A DNA stretch of 64,000 bases. Origin: Aplidium turbinatum. Its lineage: Eukaryota; Chordata; Ascidiacea; Aplousobranchia; Polyclinidae. Below, in pieces: positions 43,801 through 50,776 of the stretch. The stretch is taken from the NCBI GenBank assembly GCA_918807975.1, contig OU964921.1:14665498-14729497 (forward strand). Reading direction: 5' to 3'. How positions within the stretch are numbered: the first letter of the stretch is position 1; every line of letters begins with the position of its first letter. The position numbers and the translations under genes were made by a program. The notes beneath the pieces were generated by a model. The model did not search any database, was not told where the DNA came from, and was given only the letters and a program-made list of their open reading frames with translations.

Positions 43801-44584
43801 TGGCAGTATATTTTGTATTTTTTTGTCGCTTAACAAACTGTGCTGTTGTTTTAAGAGAGTTGATTCACTTACATATATGGTTATAATTGAATTTCTGTCA
43901 ACTGGTGAATGAAAGTCAAATACCAAATCCTGAATCTACTTCGTTAAAACAACTGCACAGTTTGTTAAACAACAAGAGACTTCATTACAAAATATATCGC
44001 CAGCAATCTGAAGGCATGTCAAAGTTTCGGCCTCTACTAAACTTTTGGTTGGCACTGTAGTAGTCGTATATATATCAACGATAGTTAGGGGGTGCTAGAC
44101 TGTTCAGGCCTGTTTACAGGGGTGCTAGAGTCAGAAAAGGTTAAGAAACGCTGAAAATGTAAACGAGTTTTTAACAAACTAAATTTGTAACGGGAAATTT
44201 AGATATGAATATCGAGTAAACGGGTCCACATGATAAAAAGGTTGGGAGCCACTGAGTTATGGCATCAAACTCTTGATGTGTAAATGGCATTGCAAATAGG
44301 ATCGCTTATCGAACACTATTGTTGAAATAGAACTTTTTAATTGTTTGTAGAATAACATTTGAGAACAACGTAAGGATTAAACATTTATACACCGCGGTGT
44401 TGTAATTTTTCTAATACTGGATATAACTCACAAGTATAGCTTTTTCTTGATCATATTCAGATAAACAAGAGAATATGTACTCTGTTAAACTCATTTCTGG
44501 AACCACAAGATCGGGATAAGGACTGTGCACAATCATCCTGTAACTATCCACAGTGAAAGCCACCGTAGTTAAAATAATACATTT
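10731..44584 (-). CDS. Acyl-CoA synthetase, 4-coumarate-CoA ligase/luciferase-like (eleven exons)
   Basis: Exons in coding order: 44584-44432, 24568-24361, 20932-20826, 20309-20104, 17662-17497, 16420-16252, 15902-15796, 14365-14294, 12877-12722, 11472-11310, 10864-10731. Counting from the Met at 44536 gives 530 residues, the usual family length. Motifs: phosphate loop [10 protein letters not shown] (184-193), FHIYG (His228), GWGMTET (321-327), TGD (404-406), [10 protein letters not shown] (421-430) and [11 protein letters not shown], whose Lys512 should be the catalytic lysine. The family activates a carboxylic acid with ATP to an acyl-adenylate and then a CoA thioester. The substrate cannot be read here, and luciferase activity should not be assumed. 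The aromatic residue in G-x-GMTE is Trp instead of the usual Tyr. The C-terminus SAL is not a canonical peroxisomal SKL signal. Intron 1 is about 19.9 kb. Confidence 0.93.
11310..11472 (-). CDS. Synthetase exon 10
   Basis: 54 codons plus one base: [31 protein letters not shown] and a helix to the next exon. This is the start of the C-terminal domain. Confidence 0.94.
11525..11555. repeat. Perfect short hairpin
   Basis: Arms of 14 bp (TTCGCATGCACTGT) surround a 3-bp loop in the intron between exons 10 and 9. Its origin is unknown. Confidence 0.8.
11556..12721 (-). other. Synthetase intron 9, nothing further recognised
   Basis: AT-rich intron. A short A-rich stretch ending TCTGGCAAC near 12545 resembles one near 16830. 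I see no coding potential. Confidence 0.5.
12722..12877 (-). CDS. Synthetase exon 9 (TGD and hinge)
   Basis: 52 codons: [24 protein letters not shown] and [16 protein letters not shown] holds the ribose-binding aspartate, and the last stretch is the hinge before the mobile C-terminal domain. Confidence 0.95.
13289..13466. mobile_element. 178-bp MITE with 8-bp target duplication AAAATTCA
   Basis: The inverted ends GGAGCTGGTGTACAAGTC (one mismatch) are flanked by exact AAAATTCA copies at 13281-13288 and 13467-13474. Confidence 0.9.
13690..14262. mobile_element. Foldback element, about 570 bp
   Basis: Arms of roughly 190 bp (13690-13885 and 14065-14262) are diverged reverse complements. They share the words AGTTGCAACGTTCATCTGAT and CAACCTGT/ACAGGTTG. 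The centre is unrelated AT-rich sequence. Target duplication is not clear. Confidence 0.8.
14294..14365 (-). CDS. Synthetase exon 8
   Basis: 24 codons, IADPNTGEI then GEILVKGPE. This is the conserved GE(I/L)..KGP strand before the hinge. Confidence 0.9.
14548..14757. repeat. Inverted-repeat element inside the nest
   Basis: The left arm has CTACATTGGAACAAATTTT and GAACGTTTTCGAC. The right arm has the inverted forms GTCGAAAACGTTCGAAG and CAATGTAG. About 60-bp arms surround an AT-rich centre. Confidence 0.75.
14773..15625. mobile_element. Tc1/mariner-derived palindrome with doubled transposase N-terminus
   Basis: The ends CAGTGCCGGTAAAA and their inverse abut TA on both sides, as in Tc1/mariner. 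Each half, read inward, gives [15 protein letters not shown] then [18 protein letters not shown], the first helix-turn-helix of a Tc1-like transposase with one stop between. The two halves are therefore head-to-head copies of the 5' end of one transposon. The DDE domain is absent. Confidence 0.88.
15796..15902 (-). CDS. Synthetase exon 7 (GMTE motif)
   Basis: Encodes [12 protein letters not shown] and [12 protein letters not shown]. The split glycine codon is completed from exon 6. Trp replaces the common Tyr before GMTE. Confidence 0.93.
16252..16420 (-). CDS. Synthetase exon 6
   Basis: 56 codons plus one base. [25 protein letters not shown] and NLIQ lead into the next exon's GWGMTE. They match the VPP...L..I..GAAP segment of the family. 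Confidence 0.93.
16612..16897. mobile_element. hAT-like MITE
   Basis: The ends CAGGGCCGTGGAGTCG and, inverted, CAGGGCTATGCAGTCG close 286 bp of AT-rich filler. Flanking 8-mers match only in part, so it is likely old. Confidence 0.7.
17064..17489. mobile_element. Inverted-repeat element G (copy 2)
   Basis: Closely matches the copy at 9430-9845 throughout. Its right end reaches within 10 bp of the synthetase exon 5 splice donor. Confidence 0.8.
17497..17662 (-). CDS. Synthetase exon 5
   Basis: 55 codons plus one base. [11 protein letters not shown] is the A4-like motif and [12 protein letters not shown] follows it. Its donor (GTAGTT) lies only a few bases from the end of inverted-repeat element G at 17064-17489. 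Confidence 0.93.
17940..18392 (+). mobile_element. LINE reverse transcriptase fragment, part 1
   Basis: Frames give [14 protein letters not shown] and a decayed YADD box region (LLYADNLVL). These mark an RTE-like LINE. Sequence continues at 19334 after two inserted elements. Confidence 0.75.
18393..18481. repeat. P90 palindrome, best preserved copy
   Basis: 89 bp, almost self-complementary: CCCAGACAACAAATCAAC at the start, GGTTGATTTGCTGTCTGGG at the end and central TCTGCAGACGTT. Related copies lie at 7268, 10603, 36425, 48467 and 49675. Confidence 0.85.
18496..19325 (+). mobile_element. Non-autonomous hAT element N (copy 1), target duplication GTGATAAC
   Basis: The ends TAGGGCCCGC and (inverted) TAGGGCCATTTTTATTTTG are flanked by exact GTGATAAC at 18488-18495 and 19326-19333. 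Near 18862 lies TATAAAA, and near 18952 an ATG opens MPKHCKQAK...[22 protein letters not shown]. Both are kept in copy 2, so this is likely the first exon of the parent transposase. Confidence 0.88.
19334..19620 (+). mobile_element. LINE fragment, part 2
   Basis: [19 protein letters not shown] then [11 protein letters not shown] is a Cys/His finger seen at the RT C-terminus of this LINE type. [18 protein letters not shown] and TRRARLG follow. It continues the fragment that ends at 18392. Confidence 0.75.
19621..20103. other. Intron remainder with a P90-like half copy and a lone hAT-like end
   Basis: ACGGATTTTGCTGTCTGGGA at 19727-19746 is half of a P90 palindrome. CAGTGGTTCCCAAACGATGG near 19792 looks like one hAT end with no partner nearby. 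The rest is unremarkable. Confidence 0.5.
20104..20309 (-). CDS. Synthetase exon 4 (phosphate-binding loop)
   Basis: 68 codons plus two bases. It carries [20 protein letters not shown] then SHYNYVSA, the AMP-binding signature. The donor is GTAATC. Confidence 0.95.
20826..20932 (-). CDS. Synthetase exon 3
   Basis: 35 codons. [18 protein letters not shown] matches the (D)EL..QL.DS..K.I.T segment of the family. The acceptor is TATTACAG and the donor GTAAAG. Confidence 0.9.
21598..21934 (-). mobile_element. SINE-2 copy, reverse
   Basis: Reverse copy of the tRNA-derived SINE at 46148. The tail ATTGATTGATTGAATC is at the low-coordinate end. The 20-bp head edge ATTGAGCTATCGGGGCGGAC is duplicated in tandem at 21895-21934. 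Confidence 0.9.
22757..23036. mobile_element. 280-bp hAT MITE, target duplication ATTTAAAT
   Basis: Begins TAGGGGCAGATCTACCGGG and ends AATCCGCCACTG. Exact ATTTAAAT copies lie at 22749-22756 and 23037-23044. It is inserted in the larger element at 21041-23895. Confidence 0.9.
24056..24115 (+). repeat. Tail of dispersed repeat R1
   Basis: TTGCTTGGCATTGAGCACTT followed by TTTTGTAGTAT matches the end of the unit at 2605-2745. Confidence 0.55.
24361..24568 (-). CDS. Synthetase exon 2
   Basis: 69 codons plus one base. It has [25 protein letters not shown] and [12 protein letters not shown], the A2-like region of the adenylation fold. It is joined to exon 1 across a 19.9-kb intron. Confidence 0.93.
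24569..25132 (-). other. Start of the 20-kb synthetase intron 1, nothing recognised
   Basis: AT-rich intron with no coding or repeat signal that I can name. Confidence 0.5.
25133..25370 (-). repeat. Dispersed repeat with 16-bp minisatellite, copy 1
   Basis: Seven or so imperfect units of AATTGCCCGCCGGAAA lie at 25140-25265. They are followed by a unique flank (AAATAGCTGCGAAAAAAATC) that recurs in reverse at 41590-41680, next to the same minisatellite. Confidence 0.8.
27378..28647. mobile_element. 1.27-kb near-complete palindrome, TA target duplication
   Basis: Starts GGAGGCATTCCATTATAATT and ends with the inverse. Almost the entire element reads as two arms of about 600 bp meeting near 28010. 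TA flanks both sides, and the sister hAT X copy keeps the unfilled site (CCTAGG near 35893), which confirms the boundaries. No coding capacity. Confidence 0.88.
28920..29146. repeat. Tandemly doubled hAT X terminus
   Basis: Two units of about 112 bp, each ending GGCAAAAATCGCAGCCCTG. Only the outer one is followed by the target duplication. Confidence 0.85.
29440..31122 (+). mobile_element. LINE A, part 1 (5' region and endonuclease)
   Basis: After a probable 5' UTR, frames encode a craniofacial-development-protein-2-like endonuclease: [80 protein letters not shown] and [11 protein letters not shown]. Stops interrupt it. It is an RTE-like LINE on the plus strand in the synthetase's intron 1. 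The exact 5' end is uncertain. Confidence 0.82.
32214..32660 (-). pseudogene. LINE B reverse transcriptase, finger/palm part
   Basis: [20 protein letters not shown] then AAGPDEI, and [13 protein letters not shown], match RT domains 1-3 of RTE-like LINEs. A break separates this from the next frame, which carries the YADD active site at 31765-32157. Confidence 0.85.
33057..33593 (-). pseudogene. LINE B AP-type endonuclease, N-terminally truncated
   Basis: [24 protein letters not shown] and DHNPVVARF mark the C-terminal two thirds of the apurinic-type endonuclease. The N-terminal catalytic part is lost by 5' truncation on insertion. Confidence 0.85.
33627..33709 (+). mobile_element. LINE A, part 2
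   Basis: [20 protein letters not shown] continues the frame cut at 31122. It is stopped by the hAT element at 33710. Confidence 0.8.
33710..34396. mobile_element. 687-bp hAT element, target duplication GTCTACAA
   Basis: The ends CAGTGTTTCTCAAC and (inverted) CAGTGGTTCTCAAC lie between exact GTCTACAA at 33702-33709 and 34397-34404. Inside is a copy of dispersed repeat R1 (33840-33985) and C-rich runs. No transposase remains. Confidence 0.92.
34397..35478 (+). mobile_element. LINE A, part 3 (reverse transcriptase)
   Basis: [20 protein letters not shown] leads into the [58 protein letters not shown] and WYADDLAII. Several stops and shifts are present. It is broken at 35478 by hAT X copy 2. Confidence 0.88.
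36425..36520. repeat. P90 palindrome
   Basis: CCCAGCTAGCAAAACC at the left, TGGCTGGCTGGGA at the right and a perfect central AACGTCTGCAGACGTT. Confidence 0.8.
36850..38617 (-). mobile_element. hAT element, target duplication AATAATAG
   Basis: The ends TAGGGATGTGCCGATT and (inverted) TAAGGATGTGCCGATTAA, with many GCCGATTCCGATT subrepeats, are flanked by exact AATAATAG at 36842-36849 and 38618-38625. It carries only the end of a transposase. Confidence 0.92.
37624..37893 (-). pseudogene. hAT transposase C-terminal fragment (ZBED-like)
   Basis: [20 protein letters not shown], then TPQRNRLTP and EKLMILHFN, is the conserved hAT dimerisation end of the ZBED type. The catalytic core is absent. Confidence 0.9.
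39433..39600 (+). pseudogene. Possible transposase N-terminal exon with zinc-binding motif
   Basis: [20 protein letters not shown] leads to [20 protein letters not shown], a C-x2-C...H-x-H-like cluster, before a GTAAAC donor-like site. It lies in hAT X copy 2 and could be its BED-like DNA-binding exon. The link is inference. Confidence 0.4.
40579..41395 (+). mobile_element. LINE A, part 4 (C-terminal region and 3' end)
   Basis: A Cys/His finger ([19 protein letters not shown] ... CPRC) is followed by [41 protein letters not shown] and [19 protein letters not shown], then a TTGATGATGA tail. This ends the LINE that began near 29440. Confidence 0.88.
41590..41800 (+). repeat. Dispersed repeat with 16-bp minisatellite, copy 2
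   Basis: Inverse of the unit at 25133-25370. The flank TTTTTCGCAGCTATTTCTTA is followed by units of GGGCAATTTTCTGGC. Confidence 0.8.
41808..42064. mobile_element. MITE with TAAGGCGCAC subrepeats, TA target
   Basis: The inverted ends CCGTATTTTACGGACCAT lie between TA dinucleotides. Inside, ACCGGACTATAAGGCGCAC-like units repeat. From memory, very similar sequences occur widely in fish and other animals. I cannot search to confirm. Confidence 0.8.
42894..44153 (+). mobile_element. Inner hAT element with transposase C-terminus
   Basis: The ends read AGCGTTTCTTAACC on the left and the inverse of CAGCGTTTCTTAACC on the right, with GGGGTGCTAG repeats near both. No clear 8-bp duplication remains. 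Confidence 0.75.
43291..43605 (+). pseudogene. hAT transposase C-terminal fragment (SCAND3/ZBED5-like)
   Basis: [22 protein letters not shown], then [30 protein letters not shown] and [11 protein letters not shown] match the dimerisation end of the SCAND3/ZBED5 hAT branch. There is one frame shift near 43345. The catalytic core is missing. Confidence 0.88.
44432..44584 (-). CDS. Synthetase exon 1 in window
   Basis: This exon encodes [20 protein letters not shown] and EKAIL before a GTGAGT donor. This is the usual N-terminus of 4CL-like enzymes. The acceptor-like TTTGCAG before 44584 means an upstream exon or a trans-spliced leader is possible. Otherwise translation may start at the Met at 44536 or at an ATG at 44602. 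Confidence 0.85.
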
Positions 44585-44991
44585 CTGCAAATGTGACAAC
44601 ATTTACCAAATGAAATGCTTTTTAGCATTTAGGTTATGCTTTCTTATTTGTATCATGCCATACATTGTATCATGCTATATTTTTGAAAGTGCAGTAGCCT
44701 ATAGCTTCATCTGATTGTAGTATTGCACTGCCATACAAATACCATTCGGCGTTGGTTTAATGTTTTGTTGTAAAAGTATTGCAAAATCCATGTCCATTCT
44801 GCTTTCATTACTTCTATTTTGCCGCTTTTCAGCCCCTTTTTTCTTCTCAACAATAATTGTTGCGCCTGTTTGATAACATCACATCATGTGATGATGTCAA
44901 TGACCAGAGCGCCGATTGTATAGGAGTACCAACATTTTATGGACTTGAATGCAAAAAGAGTAGCAGAAGAACGTGATAACACTGATAACTA
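44585..44991. other. Upstream of synthetase exon 1, nothing definite
   Basis: This should hold the promoter or a further 5' exon of the synthetase. I see no convincing TATA box or start site. A short palindrome (ATCACATCATGTGATGAT) lies near 44878. Confidence 0.4.
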
Positions 44992-44999
44992 AGGCCCGC

Positions 45000-46074
45000 A
45001 AAAATCAAAATTTTTTAAGGACCTCATCTGTCAACGAATCTAACAATAAAGTTGTTTTCAGCACCTAGGGGACTGTTTCTAAGAAGTTTATAGGTCAAAA
45101 TAAAGTCAAAATTGACAATAAAGTCAAAAATTTCAATAAAGTCAAAATTTGTCAAATTATGGCTTTTGATAAACTTTTTGTGTTTCTTGAGAGTAATTTT
45201 GTCGAAATCCTCGTGGAAGCATTGTAAATCAGGAACTGCGACACAATTAAACCATATTAATCCATAAAAGCAAGAAGTATGTCACAATGCCCACTTGGAG
45301 CAGCAGTAACTTTTATCGCAAATTGTCCATTGTTTATTCATTGTTACGTATTTAAATAATTCTTATAAAACACTTCCTCTTGACAAACGTGGTCTTTTTG
45401 AAGATCAACAGTTTGGATTTTAGGAATAGCCTACTGACATTATGTAATACCTACAAAAATGCCTAAACAAGCTAACTCGTCTTCAGATTTACACCTTTGT
45501 CGAGATTTTACTGATGAATTTAATTTACCATGCAGAGAAAATCGAGGCAAAGTGCCCTTTCCACAAGGACAGAATAACACAGGCTACGGTACCTAAATCT
45601 ATCGCCAAAAAACACGACACACTTTTTATAATTCTTAAGACCCATCAATTCAATTAACTGGTATTAATCGGCAGCAGTGGCCGAGTGGTTAGCGCGTTGG
45701 GCTCGCAGTCGAGAGCCTGCATGTTCGACTCCAGCCACCCGCACTTGCTGTTTTTTCTCTGGGCAAGAAACTTTACGATAATTGCCTCTACCCAGTGATC
45801 GATTTTGAGTAATGGGAAGTCCCAAATTTAAGTCATAAGTAGAGTAGACAACCGGAAACAGACATTGCCGTCGGCTGCAGCGTGAGTCAGGTGTACGTCG
45901 GAAGGCGTACACCGATGCATAGCGCTCAGGTCCGCTTTCCCGCAATGCAGGATAAAGATATGAAAAACAAATTCAAGGAAGAATTGTGGCCTCTACAAAT
46001 AAGCAATTTCGTTCGGTCAAAATTTGATCAAAAAAATCAAAAAAATTTTTTAGGACAAAATAAAAATGGCCCTA
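45000..46074 (+). mobile_element. Non-autonomous hAT element N (copy 2)
   Basis: Matches 18496-19325 from TAAGGCCCGC to GGCCCTA, including TATAAAA and the MPK...[22 protein letters not shown] start. The left flank CTGATAAC resembles the right flank CTGATTAAC. A SINE-1 is inserted at 45670-45960. Confidence 0.85.
45670..45960 (+). mobile_element. SINE-1 copy in hAT element N
   Basis: Almost identical to the SINE at 8943-9230, with the same tRNA-like head and GATAAAGATA tail. Confidence 0.92.
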
Positions 46075-46147
46075 CTGATTAACTGATACGGTAAGTGGAA
46101 GTAAACAAGTCAACAACGGATACGGTACCGTAGCCAAAGCCAACCTT

Positions 46148-46468
46148 AGTTAGCTCAATTGGTTAGCGCGTCACTTCTGGAACGAAGAAACTTCAAGATC
46201 AAGCGGCGCTGGTTCGACTCTCGGGGTGTGCGCTTGAGCAACGCACGTTAAGGACTGCTCTCCATTCAGCGGCATCTAATGGATGGAATAGTTCCCCGGC
46301 AACAAGACTTCAACAATCGGAAACTTCACTCTGTCAATCTCGGTGACCGCCGACCGGGCCTGCGTCAGTGATCCGAAGCTTCTACAAGTATGCGAAACTG
46401 CCAGGATTAAGCTCTGCAAGAAGCTTTCCCAGTCCGAGGATAAAGATTCAAGCAATCAATCAATCAAC
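46148..46468 (+). mobile_element. SINE-2, tRNA-derived SINE
   Basis: The head TAGCTCAATTGGTTAGCGCG (A-box) and GGTTCGACTC (B-box), a body with TAGTTCCCCGGCAACAAGAC and an AATCAATCAATCAA tail. Other copies lie at 21598, 47241 and 58821. Confidence 0.92.
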
Positions 46469-46800
46469 CATAGATATCTTACATATACAGTAGATATGCA
46501 ATAATGCAACTCAGCAATCGTGGAATTATCGTCACGCTCGACTGACTTTATGGACACAATCAACAATCAAGGTTGCCAGCTTGGATAGCGTACCTATGGT
46601 AGGCTGTTATTGTAGCCTACGGTTTGGGCTTGGCGAGTGGCGGCTTTTGAGCTTTTTTGGAATATTTTTTTTGGCGTATATTTCAAGTTTTCACAGATTG
46701 GCCTACTATGAAAAATCAAGACAATTATCTTTCTTCACGTAGGCTATGCAACTTCTGTTTCATGATCGCTCAATTAGTCTCATGATCGCGCCCCCCTGGT

Positions 46801-47049
46801 ATGGACCTTCCTCGGCCGACTTTGGTCAAGCTCAACAGAATCCGAACCGGAGTCGGTCGCTTCCATTCCAACATGCACAAGTGGGGTCTGGCTCCCTCAT
46901 CGGCCTGCGAATGCGGCGCGGAGGAACAAACTGCTGACCATGTCGTTCTCGAATGTCCCATCTACAAGGCACCAAATGGAACGCATGGTATAGCAACGCT
47001 GGACGAAGCTACACTCACCTGGCTCTCCACCACCTGCCCTGAAATTTGA
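46801..47049 (+). mobile_element. LINE C-terminal fragment
   Basis: LPRPTLVKLNRIRTGVGRFH, then CECGAEEQTADHVVLECP, is the zinc-finger end common to LINE ORF2 proteins of the I/Nimb/Jockey type. It reads without a break to a stop at 47049. A 3' UTR with CAACAGACAAAATAAAAGG and a TCTCTC tract follow. Confidence 0.8.
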
Positions 47050-48466
47050 TCTAGTCTCAAACGAAAGAAGAATCGCTCAATAGCTCGATGGTTTCCCGAT
47101 AGCTCAATAGTCTTTCGCTGCTTCCTAATCCTGTCTGTTGTAGATTCTAGTTATGGTGCTATTTTATTTGCATTGTCTATATTTTGTACCGTATACTTTT
47201 CTCGCAACAGACAAAATAAAAGGTTTCTCTCTCTCTTTCTCCCGATAGCTCAATTGGTTAGCGCGTCACTTCTGGAACGAAAAAGCTTCAAGATCAAGCG
47301 GCGCTGGTTCGACTCTCGGGGTGTGCGCTTGAGCAACGCACGTTAAGGACTGCTCTCCATTCAGCGGCATCTAATGAATGGAATAGTTCCCCGGCAAAAA
47401 GACTTCAACAATCGGAAACTTCACTCTGTCAATCTCGGTGACCGGGCCTGCGTCAGTGATTCAAAGCCTCTACAAGTATGCGAAACTGCCAGGATTAACC
47501 CTTTGCTTTTCAACGTTTTTTTGGAAGTTAACTGCTCAAGGGGGGGCCGTTTTTGGATAAAATTCAATCAGCTGTTACGTGTTATCCGCTGGTGCTATTT
47601 CAACAGAAGTTGCACTGGTGTGAAAAAAAATCATTTGTCTATAAGTTTGAAAAGTCATTATTTTAAAATTTTAAATGTTAAACTTGATATTTCAATTTTT
47701 GCAAAGGTACCCAAAAACGACAATTTTGATTTATCTTGCCGCTATTTAATTACCGTGCTAATCCGATTTCATGCAAAGTTCTGAATAACAAAGAGCTCGA
47801 TCGAACGCACAAAGTGTGTGTGCGGTGTGCCGAATCATTGCATTGATAAAGATTTACTTACGACTTGCGAGCAAATCTTATTGTAAGCTACTCACTGATT
47901 CTAAAATAGTTACAATCAGAGTAATATTGTTACACGAGTTTGAAAAAAAAAAAACTGCGTTTGTTGTCTTACATTTTTGTCCTAAACTAATGCATTCCCA
48001 AACTCATGGCCAGCTTCTAGTTTTATGGAACCAAACTTCTCATAAGTAACAGCTTAGCCTGCTTGAATAGCTGTTTACATCTTCGTTTGTGTATTTTAGG
48101 TCTACAATTGAGTTTGTAGTATGAATATTTTTAGTAGAGAGAAGACAATTGAACAAGTTGTTGAATTTATCTGAAATTTCTAAGTTCAAATTAGGTGCTT
48201 TTGAAATTGTGGATTTGTGTCAAGTCGCATCACAAATATCATGCAGGTTACATCATAACTCATTTCGCTTACGAGTGTTTATAAACATGACTCATAAATT
48301 ACATCCACAAACAATACAGCATTTACATCAACAAAGCTAAGTTCGAAGCTAAACTTTTTATTGAAGATTGTGTCAATCAATTTGAAAATACATTTTTAGT
48401 CCGCCAGCGTCGAAACAATGCAACAGCGAATTGATCAACATGCGTAAACAAAGGAAATGTGAAATA

Positions 48467-48544
48467 CCCACAGTCAGCAAAGCTACATAAATTTAACGTT
48501 TACAAATGTTGAATCAATGTAAAAGGACTGGATTGCTGACTGGG
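48467..48544. repeat. P90 palindrome
   Basis: CCCACAGTCAGCAAAGC opens and GGATTGCTGACTGGG closes, with AATGTTGAATCAATG in the centre. Lies in the piggyBac-like element. Confidence 0.7.
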
Positions 48545-49674
48545 TCGTCATTGTTTGAAACACAAAAAATACGCGTAAAAGCGACAACATCAGCAAGGCA
48601 GCGATTATGTTTCTGGCCAAAAAAAAATTAACTTTTGACTTCAAAGATAAAAATGATTATAACGAAGCTTCAAAGTTTGTCGTAAAAAATATTGCAGAGA
48701 TACAATAAACATAATCATTTTGTGCCAGATTGTGAGAAGACTTCCTAGATTCTTTCCAAACATTTGCAGGATTGCAAATTATTTTCTATAACTTTGTATT
48801 GCCAAAAAACGGCTTCTTTGTTGAAACAACGTGGCTACAATTCTATAAAAAATTCTTAGGCCTACTACATTGAAGTAATAAAAATTTTTTTTGTAATTTT
48901 GCTGATGACGTTTTACAATATCCGAGAAGTAAAAAATAATAATGATGAATTATTTTACAAAACCGTGGTTTGCAAGCGCTTCACAAAAAATTGTTGGGGG
49001 AAAATTTACCATTAGACGTAAAACGTTTGTAAAAGAAAATTGTCGGTTTACGTATTTATAATGTTTATTGCGTTGTTCGAATTATAAACTGCCTGTATTG
49101 TCTACCTTTGTGGTTGCCGGCCAGCTTAGAGCAGCATGCAAACTACGCGTTTATGGTATTTGCATCGTGTTATGATTCTCGAAAATTTCCCACAAGGTCT
49201 TTATTTTTATCGTGATATTTTTGTGCCTTTTCTGTCCGAAACTTGAAGTCATTGTGCAGCACAATCCACATCGGTTTTTAGACTCAGTCTTCATTGAAAA
49301 TAATTTGTGTGGTGCATCATTTCAAGTAGTGTCTTCCCCTAAGCTGTTACACAAACGGCCCAGAACCAGGTTGATTATTATGTATCTTACAGCCGTTGAG
49401 TGCCCGTTATTGTATGTGTGGAATTATTACTGTAGATGTCTGACCACATTCATGCTAAAGTCGAGCAAATTCTGCTTTCGGGTCCTTGCCGTTATTTACT
49501 GTATTTTTGTTGATAAGTTTAGGCAGCATTTTTCCAAGATAAATGAAGACATCGGTATTGTTCGTCACCTAGATTTAGTTTTCTCAGCATTGTTTATTCA
49601 TTCTTTGATCCACTAGTTTGTCCCACTTTTGGTATAATCGGATCGTTTATAAATGGCGGGTTTTCACAATAGCC

Positions 49675-49751
49675 GACCTCTTATACATTGGCGCAACGTA
49701 TTCAGATGTTGAATCAATGATGAAAAAAGCTGATTTGTTGTTTGTCTGATG
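49675..49751. repeat. P90 palindrome, diverged
   Basis: Keeps ATACATTGG, CAGATGTTGAATCAATGAT and GCTGATTTGTTGTTTGTCTG of the family. Confidence 0.55.
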
Positions 49752-50776
49752 TGACGCCTAGCTTTATGCCTCTTCTACATTACAAAATATTTAGTAATGT
49801 AGATGAGGCATTATCATCTTTATTTTGCGCTCTTTGGAACAACACACAGTGCGCTGTGAAACAAAAATGCAACACATAACAACAAGTAAGCAACATAAAG
49901 CAGGGAAGGGACATGTAGCCATCGAGTTAGCTGCTACGTGTAAATGGAGCCTATCTCATAATTTTGAGTGTATCTCACAATTACTGTTTGCAAAAACGCC
50001 ATTTCTTCGGCCTCTCCCAAAAGCATTTGCGGTGATACATTACTCAATTGCAAGTTTTGTCAATGAGAGCATTTCCATAGAACGTTTATTTCGAAACCAG
50101 GTTTTCGTGCATTTACCCAAGAGAAGATTTCTTATTGTAACGTTTTTTATTCGTCAATGAATATTATCTGCTTGAAACAACTGTTTTGAATAGTTTGTGG
50201 CCTACATAGCCTACTATTTTGATCGTGGATTGCTATTCTTCTTTGTAGAGCTGATAACGCAAAAAACGTTTGCTATTATTGTTTCTATTTAACAGCTTTG
50301 TGATCACTGGCTTTTCTTTTGTGGCATAAGAAATAACGCGCTTTGTATTATTGAGGTCAAACCAAACAAAGGAAAACAAGAGGATGTTTCTCTCTGCTCG
50401 CGCATATCGATGCACGAAGCAATTATGAGCTTATGGCTTGTTATCGCAATGTAATCCATTTCACGCTTTGCTGGAAGTGAGCTAGAAATAGCAAAAATTC
50501 ACCAAAATCTTGAATTTACAAGAAAACTACACAACTTTTAGCATCAAATTTAATATCATCAGATCCGCCTGGCAATTTTAGGAAAAGTCAAGAAAAACCA
50601 AGTGCATGGCGTTACTGTGCTTCAAATAATCAAAGGAAATATGAGGGGGGGGCCAAATCTGGCCTCCCCTTGAGGAGCAAAGTGTTAAGCTCTTCAAGAA
50701 GCTTTCCCAGTCCGAGGATAAAGATTCATTCAATCAATCAATCGTTGGAACTATCATTTAAGCTTATTTCTAGTGT

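Larger units (their letters stand above)
42204..44254. mobile_element. Outer hAT element holding another hAT element
   Basis: The ends CAGTGGTTCCCAACC and (inverted) CAGTGGCTCCCAACC are flanked by AGTTATGA (42196-42203) and AGTTATGG (44255-44262). Most of its length is the inner element at 42894-44153. Confidence 0.88.
47500..50684. mobile_element. piggyBac-like element with TTAA target
   Basis: The ends CCCTTTGCTTTTCAA and (inverted) CACTTTGCTCCTCAA lie between TTAA at 47496-47499 and 50685-50688. A CCCTTTG start and TTAA site fit piggyBac (Kolobok is the alternative). The 3.2-kb interior has no recognisable DDE transposase. It contains two P90 palindromes. Confidence 0.82.
47241..50743 (+). 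mobile_element. SINE-2 copy split by a piggyBac-like element
   Basis: SINE-2 runs 47241-47499 and resumes at 50685-50743 with its AATCAATCAATC tail. The shared TTAA marks the insertion point. Confidence 0.9.

Noticed and set aside
10731-44584. Calling the synthetase a luciferase
   Set aside because: Motifs common to all 4CL-like ligases are present, but nothing in the sequence indicates luciferin use.
46148-46232. tRNA-like sequence with A and B boxes
   Set aside because: Part of the repeated SINE-2, with four copies in the window; not a separate tRNA gene.
49212-49616. 134-codon frame in the piggyBac-like element
   Set aside because: No DDE residues or piggyBac motifs visible, and composition like surrounding AT-rich DNA. 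Not supported as a transposase.
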